This document shows positions 34,626-43,136 of a stretch of DNA of 64,000 nt, in pieces; position 1 is the stretch's first letter; each line of letters starts with the position of its first letter. Location of the stretch: positions 1 to 64,000 of the forward strand of contig NZ_NWUX01000024.1 in the NCBI RefSeq assembly GCF_002374315.1, given 5' to 3'. Under the pieces are notes generated by a model. The model did no database searches, was not told the DNA's origin, and saw only the letters and a program-made list of their open reading frames with translations. Made by a program: the position numbers and the translations under genes. The DNA comes from Vreelandella nigrificans. Lineage in GTDB: Bacteria; Pseudomonadota; Gammaproteobacteria; Pseudomonadales; Halomonadaceae.

Positions 34626-36814
34626 AGCAACAACATCCCTTGGAGGCGCTGTTACGCCCAGCTGTGGAGTTAAATACCGCGATTGTCTGCGTAATGTGCG
34701 CGCTTTTATGTGTATTTGCTCCCTGGGCTCTCGCGTTGATACCCAGCGTTGGTATGGGGATGGGGGTAGGGTTTTTATCGTTTGGCGTGTATCGCGGCAG
34801 GCAGGCCTGGATTGTGTTGCGTTATCGCCGCAACATGCGTCGCCTGCCTCGCTTTGCCCTTCGAAGTGACCAGATACCAGTGAGTACGCGTAGCCTGTGG
34901 TTGGGAAAGGGGTTCAGATGGGAAGCTAAACACACACAGCGTCTGCACGAAAGTCAACAGCCAGAGGCTGCGCAATATGTGAAGCCATCCGGGCTTTATC
35001 GTTGGGCGCGCCGGATGGAAAACCGGTTAGAGCGGGTGCGGTCACTCTACTTTGTCATTCGTTTGTTGAGCGCGGACAGCGCCTTAAATCCATTCCGACC
35101 ATTGCCGCCCGTTGGTGGTATTGCGGCGTTACATGCTGTTGAGTGGAAAGAAATTGATGTCAGGCTCCCGCTGGGCGAGCGAGTCGGCCACACGCTCGTC
35201 GAGGGGACCACCAGGGTCGGTAAAACCCGATTGGCTGAAACGATGATCACGCAGGATATCGCACGCTCTACGAACGAGGTGGTAATTTGCTTTGACCCGA
35301 AGGGTGATGCTGATCTGATGATTCGCATGTATATCGAAGCGCTGCGTGCTGGTCGCGGCGATGAATTTTACGTGTTTCACCTTGGCTTTCCGGAGATGAG
35401 CGCTCGCTACAATGCCGTTGGGCGCTTTGGGCGTATTTCTGAAGTGGCGACTCGAATCGCTGGACAGCTATCTGGGGAGGGAAACAGTGCCGCTTTCAGA
35501 GAATTTGCCTGGCGTTTCGTCAACATTGTTGCACGTGCTAGGCATGCGTTAGGACAACGACCAAACTACGAGCAGATACTGACTGACGTTGTGAACATCG
35601 ATGGTGTCCTGATTGAATATGCCCAGGATACGTTAACAAAGCACCACCCGAATGCATGGGAGGTCATCAGTGGTATCGAAAGCCAGCTAAATGACAAGAA
35701 TATCCCATTGGCTATGAAGGGGCGTGATAAACGCGTCGTCGCCATTGAGCAGTATCTGCAGCAGGTCAAAATTCGTGATGTGGTTCTAGAAGGCTTACGG
35801 TCGGCGGTGCGCTATGACAAGACCTATTTCGATAAGATCGTGGCGTCGCTATTGCCATTGCTTGAGAAACTGACGTCAGGACGGATTGCTGAACTACTGT
35901 CTCCCGACTATCACGACCTCGAAGATCCCCGTCCTATTTTTGATTGGCAACAAATTATTCGTAAGCGTGGCATTGTCTATGTAGCTCTCGACGCTATGTC
36001 GGACTTTGAGGTTGCCCAGGCGGTGGGAAACTCAATGTTTGCCGACCTGGTGTCCGTAGCGGGCCATATCTATAAGCATGGCGTTGATGATGGCCTGCCA
36101 GAGATTGCTGGAGGTCAGTCGGGGAAGGTGGCCATCAACCTGCACTGCGATGAGTTTAACGAGTTAATGGGCGATGAATTCATTCCGCTGATAAACAAAG
36201 GCGGTGGTGCAGGCATTCAGGTAACGGCCTATACCCAGACGATTTCTGATATTGAGGCACGGATCGGTAATGCTGCGAAAGCGGGACAGGTTATTGGTAA
36301 CTTTAATAACCTTTTTATGCTGCGAGTACGGGAAGAGCGTACTGCTCGCACGCTGACTGATCAGCTCCGTAAAGTGAATGTGGCTAGCCGAATGATGGTG
36401 TCAATGGCTGGTGATAGCTCAGATGTTGATTCGGGCGTCGACTTTACTAGTTCCGGTGGAGATCGTATTAGTACGGTGCAAGTGCCAATGCTTGAGTCCG
36501 CTGATGTGGTGAGCCTTCCGAAGGGGCAATGCTTTGCACTGATGGAAGGGGGGCAGCTCTGGAAGATTCGTATGCCTTTGCCTTTGCCGGATAAGGGCGA
36601 AAACATTCCTAGTAATATCCATGACATTGCTGAGGGTATGCGCAGTCAGTACAGCACGGGGGATCGCTGGTGGGAGGAAGTGATGCCACCGCCGGTAAAC
36701 TTTCAGGTACCTGCTGAGTTTCAGAATGGAAACCGTGTAGCTCTCTATCAGCCGCCGGGGGGCATCGCGGGGAGTGAACTAGAGGAGCGCGAAGATGCGG
36801 CCTGGAATGAGTAA
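34622..36814 (+). CDS. traD: Type IV coupling protein TraD (VirD4-like)
   Basis: The 730-aa coupling ATPase brings the relaxosome to the channel. Two N-terminal membrane segments (about 18-60) are followed by Walker A GTTRVGKTR near residue 196 and Walker B-like INLHCDEFNELMG near residue 504. Start is TTG with GGGGGAG eight bases before; no ATG gives the two membrane segments. Confidence 0.92.
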   Translation: MKQQHPLEALLRPAVELNTAIVCVMCALLCVFAPWALALIPSVGMGMGVGFLSFGVYRGRQAWIVLRYRRNMRRLPRFALRSDQIPVSTRSLWLGKGFRWEAKHTQRLHESQQPEAAQYVKPSGLYRWARRMENRLERVRSLYFVIRLLSADSALNPFRPLPPVGGIAALHAVEWKEIDVRLPLGERVGHTLVEGTTRVGKTRLAETMITQDIARSTNEVVICFDPKGDADLMIRMYIEALRAGRGDEFYVFHLGFPEMSARYNAVGRFGRISEVATRIAGQLSGEGNSAAFREFAWRFVNIVARARHALGQRPNYEQILTDVVNIDGVLIEYAQDTLTKHHPNAWEVISGIESQLNDKNIPLAMKGRDKRVVAIEQYLQQVKIRDVVLEGLRSAVRYDKTYFDKIVASLLPLLEKLTSGRIAELLSPDYHDLEDPRPIFDWQQIIRKRGIVYVALDAMSDFEVAQAVGNSMFADLVSVAGHIYKHGVDDGLPEIAGGQSGKVAINLHCDEFNELMGDEFIPLINKGGGAGIQVTAYTQTISDIEARIGNAAKAGQVIGNFNNLFMLRVREERTARTLTDQLRKVNVASRMMVSMAGDSSDVDSGVDFTSSGGDRISTVQVPMLESADVVSLPKGQCFALMEGGQLWKIRMPLPLPDKGENIPSNIHDIAEGMRSQYSTGDRWWEEVMPPPVNFQVPAEFQNGNRVALYQPPGGIAGSELEEREDAAWNE

Positions 36815-36853
36815 TACGTTGACGTTGATGCACGCGGTAAAAGGTGAGTACTG

Positions 36854-37552
36854 ATGGCGACTGACTCAGCTAAACGTACACAAGAAAAGCGCGGGGGGCT
36901 GTTCTCCAAAACGCTAGGCATACCCTTTCAATTATTAGCCATTTTGTTTGTATCGCTCTTTTGCTCCATCTTGATTGAGTGGGTTGGCATCTACTTCCAG
37001 TGGTGGTCACAGCCTGGGGCTGAGCACGCTCGCGTTACGATGGAACGAGAAATGGGATGGCTGGATACGGAGTTTAGTCGTTCACTCATCGTCTCTCGGC
37101 CGGTGGAGGCTGCAACCTCTTTCGTTGGGCTGGTGTATGAATGGAGCTTTGTAAAAACAGGCATTGTGGGCTTGCTGGAGAGTAACCGCACCAGTGGTGG
37201 TTGGCTTGGAGCTGTTGCTGACTATGTACAGGCAGCGATCTACGTAACGTTAATGACCCTCACTAGGGTGGTAATACTGGCATTGACGTCGCCGCTCTTT
37301 GCGTTAGCAGCGTTGGTGGGGTTTGTTGATGGATTGGTCAGGCGTGATTTACGTCGTTTTGGGGCAGGGCGTGAGTCTGCCTTTGTGTACCATCATGCGA
37401 AGAAAATGGTAGGGCCAATCTTTGTGATTGGGTGGATTTGCTACCTCAGCGTACCGTTTGCCATCCATCCCAACGTCTTCTTGTTGCCATGTGCTGCATT
37501 ATTTGGGGTATTGATCAGTATCGCGACGGGGTCGTTCAAGAAGTATCTGTAG
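36854..37552 (+). CDS. TIGR03747 family ICE membrane protein
   Basis: The 232-aa protein has about four membrane segments and the family pattern GIPFQLLAILFVSLFCSILIEW and DGLVRRDLRRFGAGRESAFVYHHAK. It always follows traD in this class. Role unknown. Confidence 0.86.
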   Translation: MATDSAKRTQEKRGGLFSKTLGIPFQLLAILFVSLFCSILIEWVGIYFQWWSQPGAEHARVTMEREMGWLDTEFSRSLIVSRPVEAATSFVGLVYEWSFVKTGIVGLLESNRTSGGWLGAVADYVQAAIYVTLMTLTRVVILALTSPLFALAALVGFVDGLVRRDLRRFGAGRESAFVYHHAKKMVGPIFVIGWICYLSVPFAIHPNVFLLPCAALFGVLISIATGSFKKYL

Positions 37553-37559
37553 GACAGAG

Positions 37560-37585
37560 AAGCGCTCCATAGAGGAGCGCTTTAG
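37560..37585 (+). terminator. Terminator-like stem after the TIGR03747 gene
   Basis: The nine-base inverted repeat AAGCGCTCC / GGAGCGCTT with a short loop starts eight bases past the stop. It has only a weak T tract and lies between convergent genes. Confidence 0.6.
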
Positions 37586-37592
37586 GACAAAA

Positions 37593-37937
37593 TTATAGAA
37601 AGCGAATGGCGGCTAGCAGAATACCTGTCGTTGCTACCATCATGGCACCCAATCGGGTCGTCATTCGCAACTCTAAGCTTTTCATATCCTGTTTGAGCTC
37701 AGATCTCACCTCAGCCAAATCATGCTTGGTGGCATATGGCTCCAATGCATTATCGAGAAGTTGTTTTACTTCCTCTTTTGTCGGATGCCTGCTCAAGTCC
37801 TGCTTGGTCGCCAGGGTATGTTCCGCAGCTTCGCGAAACGCCTGTCCATGGGCTTCGGCAATGGCTTCAGCCTGGTCTTGAGCAAGCCCAGCCGTGCGCA
37901 ATTTCTTGGCAAATTCCAGTGTATCGATGGCGTACAT
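37593..37937 (-). CDS. DUF1640-type coiled-coil membrane protein
   Basis: The 114-aa protein has DTLEFAKKLRTAGLAQDQAEAIAEA, a coiled coil, and a C-terminal membrane segment (MMVATTGILLAAIRF), the DUF1640 (CCDC90-like) layout. Function in bacteria is unknown. ATG 37937 is six bases after AGGAG; an ATG at 37943 is too close. It runs against the transfer operon. Confidence 0.75.
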   Translation of the reverse strand: MYAIDTLEFAKKLRTAGLAQDQAEAIAEAHGQAFREAAEHTLATKQDLSRHPTKEEVKQLLDNALEPYATKHDLAEVRSELKQDMKSLELRMTTRLGAMMVATTGILLAAIRFL

Positions 37938-37977
37938 CGTCATCTCCTGTCTCCTCTAATGAGTATAGGGGAGACCT

Positions 37978-38009
37978 CACCCATTGGGGAGGTTTCTCCC
38001 CAATGGGTG
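37978..38009. repeat. Strong hairpin upstream of the DUF1640 gene
   Basis: Perfect thirteen-base arms CACCCATTGGGGA / TCCCCAATGGGTG with a six-base loop lie 41 bases upstream of the DUF1640 start. No T tract follows on either side. It may be a terminator for upstream minus-strand transcription or a regulatory site. Confidence 0.75.
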
Positions 38010-38035
38010 GTTCGTGAAGTCTTACCTCAAATCGC

Positions 38036-38215
38036 CTAAGCGACGCTCCTTTTCATGAGGTGGGTGGAGCTTTGGGTGGGCGTCTCTATTGATGCCGGTT
38101 GAGACCACCGGGCTGTCATCGACAGCACGAGCAGTATTAATGCTATCGGGACTGCTACCCGTGTCAAGAATCCGCTCGATACCGCGCAAAAATACAATTG
38201 ATTCGTCCTTAACAT
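38036..38215 (-). CDS. Possible small membrane peptide
   Basis: A 59-residue frame with one membrane segment (about 20-34, VAVPIALILLVLSM) reads in the same direction as the DUF1640 gene, whose start lies 99 bases past its stop. The ribosome site is weak. It could be a real small protein in the cassette or chance. Confidence 0.3.
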   Translation of the reverse strand: MLRTNQLYFCAVSSGFLTRVAVPIALILLVLSMTARWSQPASIETPTQSSTHLMKRSVA

Positions 38216-38286
38216 TATCCCGTTAAATGGCGTTGCAGTTCGCTCACCATGGTTAGCACACACATTGACATTGTAGAGCTGACCCA

Positions 38287-38655
38287 ATGTTGCACTCACT
38301 CTCCCTGATACGTCGACGTCGCTATCCACTCGCTTTTGGATTGACCGTCGCCGTAGCGCTTACAGCTGTATTGCCTGATGTCGTTTTGGGTGATGAGGTA
38401 CGCGACGAGATCCTGCGTCGTGATCTTGCAGTTATACAAACGCAGCTGGATCAGATTGAGGTTGTCATCCAGCGCTTGGAGAGACGTCAAGCGGCCACTA
38501 ATCCAGTTAGCCACAGGTTCTATCTAGATACAGATCAACTGCGTCGAGATGTAAACCGCATTTCTGAAGGCATTGATGGCTATCTGGCTCCACCTCGCCT
38601 GCCTCCTCGTGTGCCTGTCCCGTTGTCAGGGGACTACTTGAGGGAGGGACCTTAA
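38287..38655 (+). CDS. RAQPRD family ICE protein
   Basis: The 122-aa exported protein has the family pattern IQTQLDQIEVVIQRLERRQ and HRFYLDTDQLRRDVNRISEGIDGYLAPPR. The name-giving RAQPRD motif is altered here to RLPPRVP. Function unknown. It resumes the transfer operon after the reverse cassette. Confidence 0.82.
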   Translation: MLHSLSLIRRRRYPLAFGLTVAVALTAVLPDVVLGDEVRDEILRRDLAVIQTQLDQIEVVIQRLERRQAATNPVSHRFYLDTDQLRRDVNRISEGIDGYLAPPRLPPRVPVPLSGDYLREGP

Positions 38656-38894
38656 TGTCTGCAGAAAGTGCTAGTGCCTTCCAAACAGCGGCTGGTTTTG
38701 ATGGCACCACCATCTTTTTGATGCTTTCCGGAACAGGCTGTGTGGTCGCAATTTTGTGGGCGATGTGGACGGCTATGTCCGCTTACAAGGGATGGGTCAA
38801 CGAGCGTGTTGATGACAACACCTTTGTCTACGCATGCCTACGAGTCGTGTTGTTACTGATCATATTTTACTGGGTGTTTTTACCTAGCGGATAG
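38655..38894 (+). CDS. TIGR03758 family ICE membrane protein
   Basis: The 79-aa protein has two membrane segments (about 20-40 and 60-76) and the start SAFQTAAGFD typical of the family. It shares one base with the RAQPRD stop. Probably a small inner-membrane channel component. Confidence 0.82.
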   Translation: MSAESASAFQTAAGFDGTTIFLMLSGTGCVVAILWAMWTAMSAYKGWVNERVDDNTFVYACLRVVLLLIIFYWVFLPSG

Positions 38895-38975
38895 CTGCTC
38901 AGTAAGTGTGGCCGTTGCTGCTCAAACTCAATGAGTAGCTTATCAAAGAAGCGTAACTAACGGAGTAAGTTACTT

Positions 38976-39347
38976 ATGAAGCAAGTTTCAAATGCATTTG
39001 GGTTTAATCGTGCAAAGCAGTTCCTGACATCATGGGGCGTTGCTCTGGTCATGGGTATGCCTGCAATTGCGATGGCGCAACTGCCGGAGATGGAGGCGCC
39101 ATCGCAAGGTGGCGGTGGGCTCATTTCGACACTGCAGGGCTATCTGTATGATTTCGGGGCGTTGATTGGTTTGGTCTTGTGCACCATCGCTTTTCTGATG
39201 GTGGGCGCGTCTGCCGTCGCTTCGTTTAAGGAGGCACGTGAGCGTGAAACCTGGGGTAAGTTTGCTGTAACTGTAGTAGTGGGGGTTGTGCTGATCGTCG
39301 CGATCATCTGGCTGGCTACTGAAGCGCTCCCGATTCTGTCCCAGTAA
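38976..39347 (+). CDS. TIGR03745 family ICE membrane protein, pilin-like
   Basis: The 123-aa protein has a long signal peptide ending AIAMA, then LPEMEAPSQGGGGLISTLQGYLYDFG, and two membrane segments (about 60-80, 95-115). Size, processing and position before a VirB3-like gene fit a VirB2/TraA-type pilin; this is inference. Confidence 0.83.
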   Translation: MKQVSNAFGFNRAKQFLTSWGVALVMGMPAIAMAQLPEMEAPSQGGGGLISTLQGYLYDFGALIGLVLCTIAFLMVGASAVASFKEARERETWGKFAVTVVVGVVLIVAIIWLATEALPILSQ

Positions 39348-39370
39348 TCATCACTTCAGGAGTAGGCACT

Positions 39371-39751
39371 ATGTCGACGATTGCGTTTATTCCTAAACGT
39401 CTAAACGAGCCGCCAGTTGTATTCCGGGGGATGACGGGGCGCGAGGTAGGCATGATGGCCCTAGTTGGTTTTTGCACTGGATTGCCCATTGGGGCGATGA
39501 GTGCCTGGCTGCTGCGAATGTTTGCCATGGTGCCTACGGTTGCGTTCCTAACTGCTGGTATTTTTCTGTGGTTCGGTGGAACGGTGATGCGGCGGCTGAG
39601 ACGTGGACGTAGCACGGTTTGGCTCTACCGTCATTTTCAGTGGAAGTTGGCTAGTGCGGGGTTTCCTATCGGTGATGGAAAGTCGCTTATTACTCGCTCA
39701 AGTGTTTATAGGATACATCGAGAGAGAAACAAGCGGGGAGGTCGTGCATGA
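39371..39751 (+). CDS. TIGR03750 family conjugal transfer protein (VirB3/TraL-like)
   Basis: The 126-aa protein has the family start PKRLNEPPVVFRGMTGREVG and two close membrane segments (about 28-48, 52-70). It resembles VirB3/TraL in size and topology. Overlaps the next gene by four bases. Confidence 0.84.
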   Translation: MSTIAFIPKRLNEPPVVFRGMTGREVGMMALVGFCTGLPIGAMSAWLLRMFAMVPTVAFLTAGIFLWFGGTVMRRLRRGRSTVWLYRHFQWKLASAGFPIGDGKSLITRSSVYRIHRERNKRGGRA

Positions 39752-40389
39752 GCCGTTACCGTCATGCTTTATCTGCTCGGGATTCTCATATTCTGACACT
39801 ACGCGGGATCATCGTAGCCTTGCTCGTCATTTGTACGGTGATGTGGTGGGGGTGGAAGTCCGCGCCTACAGAACTAACGATCCATAATCCACCTGATCTG
39901 CGTAGCGGTAGCACTCGTTCATGGTGGGAAATCCACCCGTCGAGCGTTTACGCATTCTCGTTGTACGTGTGGCAGCAAATCAATCGTTGGCCGAGTAACG
40001 GTGAAAATGACTACCGTCGCAATCTTTACGCATACCAGCATTTTCTCACTCCGTCGTGCCAGATTGAGCTGAACCGCGAGTATGAACAGCGACGTAATAG
40101 CAATGAGCTGAATAACCGAGTCAGAGGCATTTACGAAATACCTGGCAGGGGGTATCGACCAGAATCTGTTGAGATTTTGAGCAGGGATGCCTGGGTAGTA
40201 ACCCTAGATATGGCTATCGACGAGCAGTATCGGGGTACTCAGGTTCGTGACCTGTTTATTCGTTATCCAGTGCGGGTTGTACGTGCAGATGTCGATCCTC
40301 AGAACAATCCATGGGGGCTGCAGCTGGACTGCTTCGCAAGGACACCACAGCGGTTGCAAATGCCCACACCCGAAGGAGGTGCGTCATGA
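39748..40389 (+). CDS. TIGR03746/PFL_4703-type transfer protein (VirB8/TraE-like)
   Basis: The 213-aa protein has one N-terminal membrane segment (about 18-38) and a periplasmic domain with PPDLRSGSTRSWWEIHPSSVYAF and PVRVVRADVDPQNNPWGLQLDCF. This is the expected inner-membrane scaffold protein. Overlaps the next gene by four bases. Confidence 0.85.
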   Translation: MSRYRHALSARDSHILTLRGIIVALLVICTVMWWGWKSAPTELTIHNPPDLRSGSTRSWWEIHPSSVYAFSLYVWQQINRWPSNGENDYRRNLYAYQHFLTPSCQIELNREYEQRRNSNELNNRVRGIYEIPGRGYRPESVEILSRDAWVVTLDMAIDEQYRGTQVRDLFIRYPVRVVRADVDPQNNPWGLQLDCFARTPQRLQMPTPEGGAS

Positions 40390-41222
40390 GCCTGTTGCGC
40401 CTGTTGCGTCAAGGAGCATTGCTAGCTGTTGGGGTCATGATAGCCCAGCCTAGCTGGGCGGTTGAAATCATTGAATGGGAGCGCCGTCCTATGGATATCC
40501 CTCTCCCTGTTGGTATCGAACGTATTGTGATTCTCGATAGAAATGTCCGTGTTGGTCTGCCAGGACCAATTGCTAATGCGGAAACTCTTAGGGTCCAAAG
40601 TTCTGGCGGAGTGCTGTATCTACTGGCTCATGAGGCATTTGATGCCCAAAGGGTTCAGCTGCAGGACGTGGAAAGCGGGGAGATCCTATTAGTTGATCTA
40701 TCGGCTCGTGACGGAGCTAGTGACGAGGATATCCGGATAGTCGAGGCAGAGGATCGAACGTCTCAGGAGACAGCACAGCAGCAAGGGCAGGAGTCGGCGC
40801 AGCAAGGCGTTGCACTGCCTCCTGTCCCGGTGGCGTTAACACGTTACGCAGCGCAGTCGTTATATGCGCCAATGCGAGCAGTTGAGACAGTACCAGGTGT
40901 TCGGCGAGTACCGATGCGCCTACCAGATAACTTGCCGACGTTAATGCCTGCCCTACCAGTAACGGCTAAACCGCTGGCAGCGTGGACGCTTAATGGTTAC
41001 ACGGTGACTGCTATACGTCTCACTAACAACGATGCTAGCCGTGCATTTGAGCTGGATCCGCGCTGGCTGCAAGGAGAGTTCTATAGCGCGTCATTTATGC
41101 ACCCAAGTATCGGGCCGCAGGGAAGCGTTGAAGATACAACGTCGCTGTTTGTCGTCACACGAGGAAATGGTCTGGCTCAGTCGATGCTTCATTCTCCTCT
41201 GGATGAGGAGACTGGCTCATGA
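40386..41222 (+). CDS. TIGR03749 family transfer protein (VirB9/TraK-like)
   Basis: The 278-aa exported protein has a signal peptide ending SWAVE and the family pattern IEWERRPMDIPLPVGIERIVILDR. A beta-rich C-terminal half fits the outer core ring. The ATG at 40386 has GGAGGT six bases before; a longer frame from 40311 lacks a signal peptide. Overlaps the next gene. Confidence 0.86.
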   Translation: MSLLRLLRQGALLAVGVMIAQPSWAVEIIEWERRPMDIPLPVGIERIVILDRNVRVGLPGPIANAETLRVQSSGGVLYLLAHEAFDAQRVQLQDVESGEILLVDLSARDGASDEDIRIVEAEDRTSQETAQQQGQESAQQGVALPPVPVALTRYAAQSLYAPMRAVETVPGVRRVPMRLPDNLPTLMPALPVTAKPLAAWTLNGYTVTAIRLTNNDASRAFELDPRWLQGEFYSASFMHPSIGPQGSVEDTTSLFVVTRGNGLAQSMLHSPLDEETGS

Positions 41223-42661
41223 CGCTTAAGAGCAATGGACTTCTGAAAATTTTGATCCCCGTGTTTGTGGTCATTGTGATCGTGGTGATGCTACGTGCCT
41301 GCAGTAGTAGTGGAACAGACACCGGCTCTGCTCAAAACCGGGAAGAAGATCCAACATTACAGTTGACGCAAGATGAGCTTCGAGCGCTCGGTGTTGAAGG
41401 GGATACCCCTCAGGATACTGTCGCGACACTCGTCGGACAGGTGCAAGCTATGCGCTCCGACCTTGAGCGTACTGCAGCGGAGAGTGAGGCACTGCGTAGT
41501 CAAAATGAGCGTCTGACCGAGCGCACACAAAATGTGGACCAGCTCATTCATGAGGCGCTACGTGCCGAGCGTGAGCGTCAACAAAATAACAGCCATCAGC
41601 GTAGTCGCGAAGATCAGAGTTTGTTGAGCTCAGTTCAACGTGAACTGAGTGATCTGCGACGACGCTTGGACACAAATTCTGCAGATGATGATTTGCCGAT
41701 AGGACTCGGACTTGAAGGTGGTGGTTATGGTACCTCGAGCAGTTTGTCATGGGTTGACCCCATTGATGCACGCGAAATGCCCAGTCGAGGAAGCCGCCAA
41801 GAAGAGGTGATTTTTCCTACTGCTTTTGGAGAAGCAGCAGGTGCGGTGAGTGGTGCCGTTCAGGATGCAGCCAATACGGTAGAGCGTCGAGTAACTGGTC
41901 AGCCGCCTGCGTCGACGGTCGAACCAGTGTATACCGTGCCGCAAAATTCGACCTTGATGGGATCTCTGTCAATGACAGCACTGATCGGTCGGGTGCCGGT
42001 GGACGGTACGGTCACCGATCCCTACCCATTCAAGGTCATCGTCGGTCCGGACAACTTAACTGCCAACGGCATTGAACTCCCGGAAGTGCAGTCAGCGATC
42101 ATGAGCGGCACCGCCAGTGGTGATTGGACCCTGTCATGTGTCCGGGGAGATGTTCACTCAATCACCTTTGTGTTTGAAGACGGCACTGTTCGTACTTTGC
42201 CAGAACCTGATGATGTCAACTCTGGAGGCGGCTCAAACAATGCCTCCCGTACAAAAATTGGCTGGCTATCAGACTCCATTGGTATTCCCTGTGTCAGTGG
42301 CCAGCGCAGTAGTAATGCAAAGCAGTTTTTAGGAACGCAGGCGCTCTTAACAGCTGCAGGGGCGGGTGTCGCAACGTTAATGAGTGACGATAGCGATATT
42401 TCCACGACATTCAATACAGATGGCAGTGTGAGCACGGCAATGTCTGGCAGCCAAGCAGCCCAGCAAATTATGGCGTCTGGCGTGAATGATATGTCGCGCT
42501 GGGTTAACCGGCTGTATGGCGAGGCGTTTGCAGCGATTTTTGTACCACCGGGCCGAAACGTGGCCATACATATCGACCGGGAGCTACAGATCGATTACGA
42601 AACACAGGGCAGGAGGGTGCATTATGACCGCGATTTATCGCTCGGCTACGACATGCCGTAA
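41219..42661 (+). CDS. TIGR03752 family transfer protein (VirB10/TraB-like)
   Basis: The 480-aa protein has one membrane segment (about 10-26), a coiled coil (about 60-150), and a C-terminal domain with FKVIVGPDNLTANGIELPEV and MSGTASGDWTLSCVRG. This matches TraB/VirB10 proteins that span the envelope. Confidence 0.87.
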   Translation: MTLKSNGLLKILIPVFVVIVIVVMLRACSSSGTDTGSAQNREEDPTLQLTQDELRALGVEGDTPQDTVATLVGQVQAMRSDLERTAAESEALRSQNERLTERTQNVDQLIHEALRAERERQQNNSHQRSREDQSLLSSVQRELSDLRRRLDTNSADDDLPIGLGLEGGGYGTSSSLSWVDPIDAREMPSRGSRQEEVIFPTAFGEAAGAVSGAVQDAANTVERRVTGQPPASTVEPVYTVPQNSTLMGSLSMTALIGRVPVDGTVTDPYPFKVIVGPDNLTANGIELPEVQSAIMSGTASGDWTLSCVRGDVHSITFVFEDGTVRTLPEPDDVNSGGGSNNASRTKIGWLSDSIGIPCVSGQRSSNAKQFLGTQALLTAAGAGVATLMSDDSDISTTFNTDGSVSTAMSGSQAAQQIMASGVNDMSRWVNRLYGEAFAAIFVPPGRNVAIHIDRELQIDYETQGRRVHYDRDLSLGYDMP

Positions 42662-43133
42662 GAAGCTAATCAGTGGGATTGCGTTGACATTCGGGCTGAG
42701 TTTTTTGAGCGGCTGCGCCACGTCAAAAAATGATATGTGGGATTTAGACGGGTCTCCGACGATGCAAGAGCTGTGGCAGCAAGGCGGGACTGGTGGGGTA
42801 GGTGATGATTTAACCCAACGCGGCTTGCTTGACACTCGTAGCGAGTTACGTCGTGGCATTGATGATGGTGCATTGATCGATCAGCGGGTTAATTACACCC
42901 GCTCGGCAGCGAATGAGATCTATAGCCAGTTTTCACGACTACCGAATCCTGACCTGGTGATGTATGTGTTCCCGCACCTTGCTGGAGCAGATCCGGTTCC
43001 GATCCCTGGTTATTCGACTGTGTTCACTCTCTATTCCCGACCACAGTACGCAATGCCGGGGGAAACTGCTCGGCCTCAAGTGCCTGCCCAGCAACACGGT
43101 CATGTCAGCGTAGAGCTGGTTGGGAGGCAGTGA
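42624..43133 (+). CDS. TIGR03751 family conjugal transfer lipoprotein (TraV/VirB7-like)
   Basis: A 169-aa lipoprotein with lipobox FLSGC. The family pattern QLPNPDLVMYVFPHLA appears here as RLPNPDLVMYVFPHLAG. The ATG at 42624 follows AGGAGG. It overlaps the VirB10-like gene by 38 bases. Probable outer-membrane core lipoprotein. Confidence 0.85.
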   Translation: MTAIYRSATTCRKKLISGIALTFGLSFLSGCATSKNDMWDLDGSPTMQELWQQGGTGGVGDDLTQRGLLDTRSELRRGIDDGALIDQRVNYTRSAANEIYSQFSRLPNPDLVMYVFPHLAGADPVPIPGYSTVFTLYSRPQYAMPGETARPQVPAQQHGHVSVELVGRQ

Positions 43134-43136
43134 TTG

